From the NCBI GenBank assembly GCA_014529385.2, contig CM043963.1, positions 5,243,501-5,307,500 on the forward strand: a stretch of 64,000 nt of DNA, in the 5' to 3' direction. Shown piece by piece: positions 13,752 to 25,528 of the stretch (the first letter of the stretch is position 1; every line of letters starts with the position of its first letter). Both the position numbers and the translations under genes were made by a program. The notes beneath the pieces are model-generated. The model had not been told where the DNA came from. It saw only the letters and a list, made by a program, of their open reading frames with translations, and made no database searches. This DNA comes from Adiantum capillus-veneris. Lineage: Eukaryota; Streptophyta; Polypodiopsida; Polypodiales; Pteridaceae.

Positions 13752-14680
13752 TGTTAGAAGCTGGACACACCCCACGGCATCTAACTATTCGGAGGATTAT
13801 TATTTTTGTAATTATTCATTCATTGAGGAAAACCTGATTTTTCACCTTGTAATTTTTGGGACTTACAGAAGTTTTCAAATTATATTCCAGTTTTGATAGT
13901 TAGATTGAGTAGATGGTTGATTTTGGAACTTTAGGGTTTGAGAAGTTGTAAGGTATATATACCACTTTTTGACCTTAATGAAAAAAACCTTTTGTCATTT
14001 TAAAAACAAGTTTTGAAGTCTGTGAGTGAGCGTACTGTGTACGAGAGAGAGAGAATGTGAGCTTCATCTTGGCGCCAAGTGTGCTCCGGTGGTCGAAATC
14101 AGGTGCGAAGAAGTGCAGCGTGTTGCCCCGACGAGAGCTACGCGCCGATACCTACATTGCGCATGTACGGTTCGGTTGTGCGAACTCCTTCTACGAGCTT
14201 CATTGGGTGTTTGGGTGAGCATATGTTGTCCGATTTTGCATTGCAGCATATCCACGCGTTCACATTGAGTAGAACTACACATTAAGCACTTTAGATTTTG
14301 AAAACGAAGACGTGCAGATTTCGCCCAGACATCCTACGTATTTCTGCACCAGGTGTTTTGTGTTGGGATTTTGGTTCATAGACCTTAGGGAGAGCGACCT
14401 ATAGGTATTAGTAGGGTCTTCTTCAAGTTCTATGGTGTTTCGAGATTGTTTGATGGGTGTTCGGCTCTAAAAAGCATTGTAGGAAGTTTCCTCTTATGCA
14501 CTCTTGAAGGCTATGACTTAGACAATTGGGAGAGACCTCTGTAGGAATTAGTTAGTAGTGTAGGTTGACACCTTATGATTGCTTCCATGCGCCTGTGGGT
14601 TGAGCTTCATCCTTAGCTGACATTACATGTTATGTGAGTTCTCGTTGTGCTGACGTCCGTCGCGGCGTATCCGTCCAACA
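13752..14680 (+). repeat. 5' LTR of the Tat-like element
   Basis: 929 bp, TGTTAGAAGC...CCGTCCAACA (TG...CA; TGTT against AACA as a short inverted terminus). A TATA box (TATATATA) lies at about 13953-13962. A half-palindrome AGACATCCTACGTA lies at 14327-14340, about 375 bp past the TATA box and therefore probably transcribed. It differs from the 3' LTR by scattered substitutions and small indels, so the insertion is not recent. Confidence 0.9.
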
Positions 14681-14681
14681 T

Positions 14682-14700
14682 TGGCGCCGCTGGCGGGAAC
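14682..14700 (+). promoter_or_regulatory. Primer binding site of the Tat-like element
   Basis: TGGCGCCGCTGGCGGGAAC begins one base after the LTR. It resembles the Asp-tRNA type of primer site used by Athila-like elements (TGGCGCCGTTGCCGGGG), with a few mismatches. The TGG start would pair with the CCA end of the primer tRNA. The tRNA identity is tentative. Confidence 0.65.
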
Positions 14701-16672
14701 GAAAACCTTAGGTAGGTGACCGAGACTAATCCTTGATGATTGGGATTTTTGGCTTGCCAAGAGTCTCGCTTTACATTTAGATAGGATCTGAGGGTGGAGG
14801 ACTCTCTAGGTCTTAGAGGGAGTCTAGGAAGCGTGTGTCTGGCCTAGATCCTTCGACTTAGATAGATTAGGTAGACCAAGGTAGTTTTAGGTAGGAGTCG
14901 AGTTCTAGAGTAGGAGTTGGAGTGGTAGAAGAAACGAGAGGAAAGCTTGAGAGTCCGGAGAGTCCAAGAAGCAACCAAAAACACCATTATCACCATTTCA
15001 CATGATAAGTAGGAGTAGAGTAAGTAGGACATCATGATTCAGGATCTAGACCATTTCATGCATGTACACTTTCTTGGTAAAGTCATTACAAGTTTGTAAA
15101 AGACGCAAAAAGGTGCAAAGGTGTGTTTGAAAGCCTAATTGAAGTCCAAAAGTTACTGTGAGTGTTTCTGATAGATCTACAGAGCATCAAGAGCATTCCT
15201 ATCAGAAAAAATTTTAATTTTAAGCCAGGAGACATCCTACACGTAGGATGTCTACAGGCTAATCTGGGAGGAATTTTGGGATTTTGAGCTGACGAGTGTG
15301 TTCAGAAGGTAGGGTTTACTCCAATTTCAACTGGAAAGTGGAAATTTGACCATATCTTGACAGGATAAGGCCAGATAGACTGAAATTGCCAGACATCCTA
15401 CGCAAATAGTGCCAAAACATTATTTTGAGACAAAAACCATAAGATGGCAGCATGAGCATGTCTTGCATGATATATTGAGTGACTGAAAGGGGTTTCACCT
15501 CATTTGGGTGAGAAAATTGGGTTCAAAGCGGACTTTAGCACTTTTGACTGAAAAAGGAAAGAACAGCTGAAAATTGGGACTTTTAAACTCCAAACCAAAA
15601 TCTAAGCATACGACTGGGTTACTAACATCAAGGAAAAATTGTGGGACAAGTCTGGGGTCAAACAGGCCAAAAAGACATCCTACGCGTAGGATGTCTTCTA
15701 AGTGATTTTGGACTCCAAACTAAATTTTGAGTATACCAAAGTGATCAGCAATTCAAGGGGAGCGTGGGCTTTAAGTTTGAAGCCATTCTGACGAAATAGA
15801 CATCCTACGTGTAGGATGTCTAAAGCAAGAAATTGAAGCCAGACTTTGACAGTGAGCATAGCCTAAGGCAAGCCTCCTATTCAATTTTAGTCCAAATTGG
15901 AGTTGATTAGACTGATCAATATTAGCAACAGGCTATCGGGATAGATTTCTGACTCATTGACCAACTATAGGTGTCCAAATCAAAAAGTAAAAGCAGCTAT
16001 AAGCTCAGCACAGCAAGGGGAAACCACAGTGCAAAAATCCAGGCAAAACACAGCAAGAGACATCCTATGCGTAGGATGTCTATTGGGGCATACTGCAAAG
16101 AAAATTTGACCTGGCATAGACAGTGAGATTCCATTTGGCTTAAGGGTTCCAGAACTTCTTTCAGAAGTGAATTTGGACCTTGTTTGCCCATTTTGACGAA
16201 GCAAAGACTGAATTCAGACTTTTTCGTGTAAATTGACCAACATCTGAGGGTAGTACAGTTTTCGATTAGCAGACCTAATCAAGAACATCAGTAGTGTATA
16301 AAATACAGTAGTGGTTGAGATTAACTCTCCAGTTATACCAATCATTACTAAGATAATCTCTAGCAGATAAATGCTTTGACTCGATTGCCGAAATTAAAAC
16401 GCTTGTGTACAAGTATATTCAGCAACAAAGCAATAAGTTGTGCAAAAACTGACCCTTTGCCAGGTGAGTGGTTGGATTTGTGATAAATTGCATTAATAAG
16501 TTTGATGAATTTAAGATCAGGAAGATACATTGTTAGAGACCAGAAGGTGGCAGGTGACCAAGGTAGCTTAGTGTCCACCGAAGAGAGTGTAACTCAGGCA
16601 AGGCTAGATTAGCTAGCACCGATTATTGAGGAAGGTAGTGATACTGACACTTCGTCAGACAAATCTTTCTTC
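14701..16672 (+). other. Long untranslated leader of the Tat-like element
   Basis: About 2 kb with no ORF of note between the primer site and gag. It carries the 5' cluster of palindromes, annotated separately. A leader of this length is unusual outside very large gypsy elements and may hold packaging or dimerisation signals. Confidence 0.6.
15230..16081 (+). repeat. 5' cluster of a dispersed 24-bp palindrome
   Basis: Full sites at 15230-15253, 15673-15696, 15798-15821 and 16058-16081, plus a half-site at 15391-15403. The consensus is the arm AGACATCCTACG followed directly by its reverse complement CGTAGGATGTCT. Site 15673 is perfect and extends to 26 bp; the others vary only at the central bases (AC, GT, or one T for C). 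Intervals are 161, 282, 125 and 260 bp. In RNA each would fold into a hairpin of about 10-12 bp. Confidence 0.9.
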
Positions 16673-17247
16673 ATGATGGATAGTCAACAGCCTGGAGGTT
16701 TCACCTATGATGGACCTATGCGAGGAGGAAGCACCTCCCAAAATCCTTTGAATGATTCCAAGCTCACGGTGATCTTCTTAGAGGGAACAAACTCGAGAGG
16801 ATCCCTAGTCTATTCGGACTATCGAGGCGCAAGTGCATTTGTATCGAAGAGAGGCCAGCTCAAAGATTGGAGATAATCCGAGTATATGATGATGAAGATA
16901 GATTCCGATACGAAAAGGGGAACCACTATCTGATAGTTAGTAACCCTGAAGATTACAACAGATATGGAGATAACTTGGCAAAAGGGAAAATGGTTTCACA
17001 AAGTCAAGAACCGCCACCAAACATTGATCGGCCCGGAGCTATTTTTATGTATGATAAGAAAACAATCAGGGTTCCAACTTATAACGAGAACGTGGGAATC
17101 TACAAACATGAGAGTGAGGGCATAGTCTCTTACTTTCGCAGCAAAGAACCATACGTAAATGAATTAAGCAAAGACAAGGTTCTTTACTTATTCTCTTATG
17201 AAACTGCTACGGGGAAGGGTATAGTTTTTGTTGATAGATACGGGTGA
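16673..17247 (+). pseudogene. N-terminal region of gag (Tat-like element)
   Basis: Two overlapping frames (16673-16876 and 16867-17247) joined by a frameshift near 16870, beginning MMDSQQPGGFTYDGPMRGG and later KGNHYLIVSNPEDYNRYGD. I recognise no domain. From 17248 to 17753 further coding sequence continues with a frameshift and a TGA stop near 17628 (probably from CGA) into the large gag frame. Such N-terminal extensions are known in Tat-group Gags. Assignment is by position. Confidence 0.5.
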
Positions 17248-17753
17248 GAATACCAACGTATTCTCCAAGAGGAGGTAGAAAGGGCAACAGGTCCAGGATC
17301 ATCAGCATATGCCCCTGAGGAAGTGCTAAGAGTCACCTACACCCCAAGCAAGTCAACGAATCCTTTTTCAGATGAGTATGATGCTACCTCACATTCCACC
17401 TGACCGCAAGCATTCTCAACCAAAACCAACCAGCAAACCAGCCATCATTACAGGCATGGCTTCGATAGAGTGCAACGATGGAACAAGACCAAAACCGAGA
17501 TGGTTATCAAGCCGCACGAGGGCTAAGGGATTTGCAAGAACCACCACTCTATTCAAGGTATCAAGGAGAGAGTAAGCCAAAGACTCAAGGTTCAACAGTG
17601 CCTGGAGGACCACCCGTAGAGCGAGTTTGAAGAGAAGAACCACTTCCAGCGAGAACCGTTAGAAATTATGGCTTAGGAGCACCACTGGGAGAGGAACCAG
17701 CCTATTACAGAAGACCTGAGGAGGTATATCGATTAGGACGGGGAGATCCAAAG

Positions 17754-20561
17754 ATGAGGTTTGTAGATCATCGGAGAATTAGGCCTTCTCAAGTGCAAAA
17801 ATGGGTAAACAAGAAATACACAGGAAGCAGAGACCCAAGAGATCATGTAGCAGCCTTTGTGCGTGTAATTAGAGCCGAAGAGGTGTTAGATTTTCCTACC
17901 CAATTTGCCGGGTTTGGACTAACCCTAGAGGATGATGCTGCCACTTGGTTTGACTCTATAGAGCGTAGAGAATTTGAGTCGATGGAGGAAGTGTTTGATG
18001 AGTTTATCGAGGAATTCTCACAAAGGAGAATAGCTCATAATACCGTCTCACAGATCCATAAATTCAAACAGAAAGATGGAGAATCTGTACGAAAGACAGC
18101 CTTAAGACTAAAAAGATATGTTAAGTTCTGTCATGTTGAAGAACTGCCAACTCAGTCCAGACTTATGCTGATATTCATCCAAGGACTAAGGAATGCGGAT
18201 CTCCAGAAAGACTTACATATGAAGAGGAGCATGACGTTGAATGAGTTGACCAAGGAAGCTCTTTACCTGGTGGACAATTGTGCGGTCTACAAAGAGGGAG
18301 AGTTCAAGGACCTTGATGACGATTCGTCTTCACAGCAAAGTGGAAGCAAGTCTTCTAAGACAGCACCGAAAGAAGAAGTAGTTGTAAACCAGGAGCAGCT
18401 TGTAGATGAAGTGCTAAAAAAGATCAACTTGTACGCCAAACCCCAGGCTAAACAGCCCAAGTGGTGTGCTATTGAACAAAAATGGACAAACCATGGGACC
18501 GAGGAATATTATTATAACAAGGGATATATGAGAGAGAGACCTTACGCTCCCCAAGCTCCGGTAGCTTCTCCTCAAGTTCCACCGATGCCTAGATATCAAG
18601 CAGGCAACCTACCAGGACCTATAGGTGTAGAAAGACCACAACCGGTGTTGGGGCAACAACCACCCCTACCAGGATTACGACCAGTTGGTATAAGATACAC
18701 ACCAATAGTAACTGAATCAAAGGATAAGGCTTTAGTAACTATCCATGCATATTATGAAGATCCCAATGGATATGCGGCAAACCCTGTCTATTATCCACCG
18801 GAAGAACCCTTGACACCAGAACCATGGAGTATGATAGGAAATACAGGACCACCAACTGCTGCACAGGCAGTAGGAGAAGGAAGATATAGCTTAGATGAAC
18901 GAACATTGTTGTTCATAGCCAATGGAGGCATGGGCGGACAGAGATATGCTTACCAACAAAGAGGAGCTCAAGGAGCACCTCAACAACCCAAGGGACCCTA
19001 TTACAAGTGTGGTGGAGACCATTGGCTGAGAGATTGTCCTCATGATGAAATCATTAGAGTCAATGCGTACTACCCAAAATGTGGAATTATTCATTTGATT
19101 CCCGATTGCCCTAAAAACCTGAGCAAAGGAGCAAAAACCACCTTGAACATGCTAGAAACAGTACCTTCCAGTGGAGGATCTGAAAATGAAACAATCATAC
19201 CTATTCAGGCGGTAACACGAGCCCAAGCTCAAAGAAGGATGAACGAACCCATAGTTGAAGAACCAAAAACCGATGCCCAAAGTTCAGAAACGAGAAATCA
19301 GAGAAGCACTTGGAAAGCTAGAAAGATGCGTAGGAAAGCTAGGAAGGAACGAGAGCAAACAACCCTATCCGAGAAGTTGAAACATACAAAGGACAGATTG
19401 GAGCGGTTAGAGGATCTAGCTAGCTTAAGCTCACACACCACATCAACCATAGCACCCAAGGAAATAACAGAGCCCAAAAGTGCAGGATCAGGAGGATCTG
19501 TACTGGCAGACAAGGTAAATGAGCAGTTGGATGCGCTTCTAAAAGCTTATGAAGCTAGACTTAAAAAGAACCAAACCCAGGAGCAAAGGTGGATGACTTA
19601 TCCATATGCAAAAATAGAAAAACAGAGGTTGGATATGTGTAAAAAGATGATCGAAACAACTCAATCATTGATGGAAGACCCGCTAGGTAAACCTGTAAAT
19701 TGGCATGAGGCACTAGCTCCAACCCCTATCCAACCAACTTTAGAGGAACATGTAGAAACAAAGGAAAGACTCACTAATGCCTATGAGTCCAGAGGAGAGC
19801 CTATCATAGTGCCAAGTACCACAGATGGGACAAGTAATGAGTTCCAGCCTAAAATATTGACAGAAATGGGTAAGGACTATAACGGTCTGGACGATCTGTG
19901 GAAGAAAATCCGTGAGGCCAACGAGGCTAATAGGATGAGTAACCACATGAATAGCACGAGAAAAGAAAAGAATGTGATCTTACCTCCTATTGAAGAATTT
20001 GAGGCAAGGTCGCAAATGAACTTTGAGATACATTCACAAGGGGGAGACCAAGGATCAATTAGTTCGGGGCACAGCCAACCAGACTCGCTGAGAACTTTAC
20101 CCTCTTACCTAGGAGAGTATGAAGCTAAGTCGAAAGTGAGAGCCATCCCATCTCAAAGACTTTCTTCTAACAAGGTGATAGATTTGCAAGGATTGATTGA
20201 GTTGTTGTCCACCCCAATGACATGCACAATCACGTTAGCAAAACTTCTAAGGTTAAGGCCAAATATGTGGACCACAGTAGGAAAATTCCTAGAAAAATTT
20301 GGAGTGAAAGACCCCACCTTGAAGCTACAAGAAGGGATTAGAAATTTGGACAGGCCTCAACTAAACACTAGGCGAGTACCATTGAATAAGGGTGGAGAAT
20401 ATTGCGAAGGGGAAGATGGAAACACCACGCTACCAGTAGAATTCCAAGGAGTAGTTTCCAAAGCGATTCTTAACAGTGGAGCGGGAGTTGCTATCGCCAC
20501 TAAGGAAATCTGGAAAAAATGGGAAAAACCAGCTTTGAGGGCTACCAGAATGAAACTGTAA
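17754..20561 (+). pseudogene. Gag with capsid, two damaged zinc knuckles and start of protease
   Basis: 935 codons in one frame. Residues ~14-190 are the gypsy Gag capsid (DHVAAFVRVIRAEE, GLTLEDDAATWFDS, then ELTKEALYLV). Two adjacent knuckles at about 18999-19040 and 19066-19113 read YYKCGGDHWLRDC and YYPKCGIIHLIPDC: in both the first Cys is Tyr and spacing to His is X3. A charged linker rich in Arg/Glu/Lys follows (~500-850). The end enters the protease with LNSGAGVAI, where the catalytic Asp codon (20472-20474) is Asn. The frame continues past the TAA at 20559. This copy cannot give an active protease. Confidence 0.85.
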
Positions 20562-21533
20562 TTGGTAGATGGGTTCATGGAGAAGCCATTAGGACTCTTA
20601 GAAAAAGTGATTGTCACTTCATGCGGAATCGAGTATGAGCATACATTTGCAATAGTCGATTTCGACAAAAAGAACAATTATGAGATCATCTTGGGACGAC
20701 CATTCATGTGACAATTGAAGATGGTCCAAGATTGGGGTTATGACCACATATACCTCAGACATGGCCAAACAACAACTAAAATACACCTGAAAGACCATAG
20801 TTACAAAGATGTGAACTAAACACCTGTGGAAGAGTTTGATTCAGCTGCAGTAGTAGGATCAGAACTTCCAGCATGGTTAGGACAACCAAAAGAGCTATGG
20901 ATGTGCGGAGCTTCACATTGTGGAAGTTTAAGAAGAGAGGAATGCGTCTTAGAAAGAGCAATTGAGGACAAAGAGTATATTCCGGAACCTTTCCCTGAAG
21001 ATGCTTTGGAAGCTCTCGAATGGGAACACATACTAGCAACATTGGATGTCTGTACCATTACAGATAGTCCAACAACAAAATTTTGCGATGAGGATGGCTA
21101 TGATGTGTTACCCTATTACATGGTAAGCATTATACCAGGAGAAGATGAGACGATAGAACCACCACAACAAGAAGAGTTTTACAACTCCTCTGAACGATTA
21201 GAAGTAAATGATGATGCAGATAATGAATGTTCAGACACCTCAAGTGAGCGGGGAAATGAAACCGAGAATATCAAGTTTTATGATTTTTCTAATCAACGCC
21301 CTAGACGCCAGGAATGCTATAGGAGGAAAGGAGCAGGAAACAAAACGAGAGAGAACCTGATGCCCAAGATAAAAGGTAAAACTCACTATTTGATGCTTGT
21401 AAAAGCAGAAGATTGTGTTAAAAATCAAATATCAGGAGGATTCTCAAAAGATCAAAAAGAAAGAACACGAGAGGAAATAAAACAGCTACGAAAAGCTAAA
21501 ACCGAAACAAAATCACAAAAATCTCAAAAATAA
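20562..21533 (+). pseudogene. Rest of the first protease, and protease-RT linker
   Basis: In the same frame as gag, after TAA at 20559, the sequence continues with the flap half of a retropepsin and the signature YEIILGRPFM, then stops at about 20709 and 20817. From 20826 an open 235-codon stretch (MEEFDSAAVVGSELPAWLG) is acidic, then Lys/Arg-rich at its end. I recognise no domain in it. Position and frame make it the linker ahead of RT. Another frameshift separates it from RT. Confidence 0.65.
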
Positions 21534-22561
21534 AAAAAAGAAACAACAAAAGAGCAAGAGTGGACTAAACTGGAGCGTAAACAGAAATACTAAGAACTGA
21601 AACGGTCTTCGAGAGAGATATGGACTACTGAAGAAGATAGTGATGGTAAAGGGGAGTCAGAGAAGGGGAACATGAATGTACCATCACACTATCAGAAATT
21701 TACTATCTAGGACACAAAAATCATCATGACACCACCAGTCAGGGAAAGAACCAACCAAGAATCTTACGATGGGCCTAAAAATGAAAAAAAAAATAGACCT
21801 TGCAAAACCAAGTGAAAAGCCTTAGCCGGTCTATATCGCTAACGATTTAGAGCCTGAAGAAGAAGAACGGCTAACACAACTTCTCAAGAAGTATAAAGAT
21901 GTGTTCGCTTGGTCCTATAAAGACCTCAAAGGAGTTGATCCATCGATATGCCAACATACAATTCCTTTGAAATCAGATGCAAAACCTAGCAAACAACGTC
22001 CTCATACATATAATGACACATTTGCTAAACGAATCAAAGAAGAGATTGATAAGCTAATGGAAGCTGAATTCATCTATGAGATTGAACATACAGATTGGGT
22101 GTCACCCATTGTGGTAGTTCCTAGAAAGAATGGAAAACTGCGAGTGTGTCTAAACCTCAAAAAGGTGAATGCAACAACCATAAGGGATAATTATCCCTTA
22201 CCAATCACAGAACATGTACTTGAGCGAGTGGCCGAGAAATGGGCTTATTCCTTTCTGGATGGGTTTTCAGGATACAACCAACTGGAAATAGCAAGGGACG
22301 ATCAACACAAAACAGCGTTTGCCACAGAATGGGGGATTTATGCGTATCGAGTTATGCCATTTAGCTTAACTAATGCCCAGCCACTTTCCAAAGGTTAAAG
22401 ACTCACGCATTCAAGGAATACCTAAGAATATTCTTAGAAATTTACATGGATGATCTTTGTGTACACTCTCTTCTACAAGAGGAACATATTGACCATTTGC
22501 AAAAGGTCTTTGAAAAATGCAAGACGTATCGAATCTGTCTTAACCAGAAAAGTGTGTATTC
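21534..22561 (+). pseudogene. Reverse transcriptase (Tat-like element)
   Basis: 21901-22398 encodes fingers and palm (KYKDVFAWSYKDLKG; TDWVSPIVVVPRKNGKLRVC; YPLPITEHVLERVA; YSFLDGFSGYNQLEIA). A frameshift near 22385 moves the rest to another frame, with the catalytic YMDD box in EIYMDDLCVHSL at about 22440. Upstream, 21534-21900 holds degraded linker with stops. The DVFAW start and the FAWSY motif fit the Tat/Athila branch. Confidence 0.85.
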
Positions 22562-23548
22562 ATGGTTAAGCAAGGCCGAATCTTAGGACACATTGTCTCA
22601 AGAAATGGCATAACCACAGACCTAGGCAAAATCAAAGTCATTGTAGACCTACCCAGGCCTACTAATGCGAAACAAGTGCAATACTTCATGGGACACTGCG
22701 GATATTATCGAAGATTCATGTACATGTATGCGGTTATCGCACAACCTCTGTATCGTTTGCTAGTCAATTTCAATTGGACCAAGGATTGTGAAACTTCATT
22801 CCAAAAGCTGAAGGAAAACCTTATATCAACACCGGTACTAAAAGCACCAGATTGGGAAAAGATATTCCATGTTCACATTCATGCTTCAACATATGCCATT
22901 GGAAGCATTCTAGCTCAACCTGGAGATGGAACAATGGATTTTCCGGTTTGCTATGCGAGCCGACAATTAAACAGTGCAGAAAAGAACTACACAACCACCG
23001 AGCGGGAAGGGTTAGAAATGATTTATGCTGTAAAGAAATTTCGGCATTATTTTCTCGCAAATAAATTTTTTTTCCTCATAGATCATCAAGATCTTTTGTA
23101 TTTGGTAAATAAACCTTGCAATACAGGGAGAATCGTACGCTGGTTTATTATATTGCTAGAATTTTACTTCACAGTGGTGGTCAAAAAGGGTAAAACCCAT
23201 CTACGAGCGGATCATCTTTCAAGGATACACAATGGGGAAGCTCCTAAAGGTGTAGATGATGACATACCAGATGCTTATCTTTTTAATATTGAAATGGTAC
23301 CTAAATGGTCTCAGGAAATGGTTAGCATTCTTTCCTTGGGAAGTAGGTTTGATAATACGGAATGCAGATCCAAACAGCAAACAATTCGACAAACAAACAA
23401 CTTCCAGTTGATAGCAGGGTGGCTGTATCATTTTGGGTCGGACCAAATCCTACGATTGTATATAAATCCGGAAGAATTCGAGTGCTATCTTGAAGAGGCA
23501 CATGTCCAGGATTGTGCATTTCATTGTTCAACAGTGAAAACACACTAG
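22562..23548 (+). pseudogene. RT thumb, RNase H and first HHCC-like module
   Basis: 328 codons: thumb (GRILGHIVSRNGITTDLGK; FMGHCGYYRRFMYMYAVIAQ), RNase H (FHVHIHASTYAIGSILAQPG, where the expected first Asp is His; ASRQLNSAEKNYTTTEREGL; KGKTHLRADHLSRIHNGEAP). Then DAYLFNIEMVPKWSQEM leads into a first integrase-type finger region with GWLYHFGSDQILRLYINPEE and His residues in HVQDCAFHC. The stop at 23546 is in frame with the next ORF, so this is one ancestral pol reading frame. Confidence 0.8.
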
Positions 23549-23581
23549 AGACTGAAACAGTTAGGGGTTTATTGGCCAACT

Positions 23582-24937
23582 ATGTATGCGGACACACATT
23601 CTTATGTTACAAATTGTACTATCTGTAGTGCCAAAAGACCAGTGGATCATGCAACTTTATTTCAGGTAAACATAGCACTTGCATGGAGTCAATATATCAT
23701 TGACTTCTTAACCACCAGGAAGTTCCCTGAGAACATCACAAGAGCACGGAAAAAAGCTATAGAGCTGGAAGCTCGTGACTTTCAGTTAATTGGGAACCAA
23801 CTTTATAAGCGGGGAAAGGACAATCAACTTAGAATCTGTGCAAGTGAAAGCGAATACATGCTGCTGATTCTAGAACATGCACATAGCGGAATAAGTGGAG
23901 GCCATTTTTCGGGCGATAAGACGACAAAAATTATCTTAAACGCAGGAATTTGGTGGCCCACATTGCACATGGATGCTGAAGAGTTTGTAAAGCGTTGTGA
24001 CGCATGTCAACGTACCAAGGTGCCAATAAAAAGAGATGAGATGCCATTACGGCCAATGATGGGAGCAAGAGCATTTGCAAAATGGGGCATTGATTTTGTG
24101 GGACCTATCACACCCCCTGCATATCGCACCCATACCCAATATATCATTGTGGCTACAGACTATCTCACAAAATGGGTCGAAGCCAAGGCAACACAAAAAG
24201 CTGATGCACGCACCACTACACAATTTTTGTATGAGAATGTTTTTGTACGTTACGGGTTACCAATAGAAATTGTCAGTGATCGTGGGACACATTTTCTCAA
24301 TGAAGTGATTGAATACCGGCTAGAGGAATTCATGGTCATACATAGGAAATCTGCACCATACCATCCACAGGCCAATGGAAAAGCTGAGGCCACAAATAAA
24401 ACACTATGCACATTTCTCACTAAAAAAGTGTCAGAATCAAGAACAGATTCGGATTAGTAGCTACACTCAACACTATGGGCATACACGGTAGCTTACAAAA
24501 CATCAATCGGAACAACACCATACAACATGGTGTTTGGCCTAAATGCTATACTACCCATAGAGTTTTTAATTCCAACTCTACGAGTAGCAAAAAGCTTACA
24601 ATGGACAGGGCATGAGCTCTCTTCAAGAATTGATGATCTTGAAAAGCTAGATGAACTCCGCTTACGAGCTGTGGCTTCAATCTATGCTAGAAAGAGAAGA
24701 CAAAAAGAATTTTTTTAAAAACATGTGCGCACTAAAGAGTTCAAAACATGGGATTACATACTTATTTATACCTTGAAGCAACATGCCAAGAAACTTAAAA
24801 AGCGAGGGATGGGACCATTTGTGATTAGTGATCTATCACAAAGTGGAGCCGTCAAGCTTGCTACATTAGCAGGCGAAGAAATGCCAAACTGGATTAGTGG
24901 ATGTAGATTGAAGAGATATCATCTACCACTCACATAG
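23582..24937 (+). pseudogene. Integrase with a second HHCC module and C-terminal domain
   Basis: Begins with the cysteine half of the first finger (NCTICSAKRP). A complete second module follows: FQLIGNQLYKRGKDNQLR, HAHSGISGGHFSGDKTT, WWPTLHMDAEEFVKRCDACQ. The core has GIDFVGPITPP and VATDYLTKWVEA (first Asp), EIVSDRGTHFLNEV (second Asp) and YHPQANGKAEATNK (Glu of the DDE triad). In-frame stops at 24458 and 24719 interrupt the C-terminal part (TTPYNMVFGLNAILP; KKRGMGPFVISDLSQSGAV). The triad is visible, but the protein cannot be made whole. Confidence 0.85.
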
Positions 24938-25510
24938 GAGATGCTCCAACAAATTCATCAAGGAAAACAAAGAATGAAGGAAAAACAGAGAGTACGAGAG
25001 GAAGCTCAAGCAGAAGCACAGGAACGCATTGCAAAAAGAAGACTTCTGCGACAATAACAACAAAGTGGACCACCATTGTGAATCAATGCCATTCGACTGA
25101 CGAATTTGGATGAAGAAACAATGGAGCCAATAATTGTGGTCAAAGTGGGTAGAAATCAAGTTGAAACGACAGCCTTGCTTGATTCAGGAGCTCGAGAAAA
25201 TTTGATCTCTTACGGATTATACCAACAACTCAAAGTCACAGGTCAACTTCATCCTACTCCACAAGTGCTGGAAAGTAGCATATCACACCCGTTGAAAACA
25301 TTGGGATGGACTATATTGCATGTATAGATACATCAATATATTTACCCACACAAATTCTATATGGTGACAGATGAAAGCACACAACACCCAATGATGTTGG
25401 GGCAACCTTGGCAAAAAGAGTACAATGTGCAGATAGATTGGAAAGCAAAGGCAGTCAAAATTCAGCATGCACATGAACAACAGGTGATAGACTTTGCTCA
25501 ACAATACTAG
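24938..25510 (+). pseudogene. Second retropepsin-like domain, downstream of integrase
   Basis: In the integrase reading frame (no frameshift from 22562 to 26212, only stops). A basic Gln/Glu/Arg helix (QQIHQGKQRMKEKQRVREEA) leads to EPIIVVKVGRNQVETTALLD then SGARENLISYGLYQQL: a canonical DSGA active site at 25181-25192. About 70 codons later HPMMLGQPWQKEYNVQIDWK supplies the second hydrophobic-LG signature. A TAG lies at 25325. Size and spacing match a single-chain retropepsin monomer. The usual protease sits between gag and RT, so this is an additional one. Alternative: a captured protease-like domain used for something other than Gag processing. Confidence 0.65.
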
Positions 25511-25528
25511 AATGATGAACTGCAAGCC

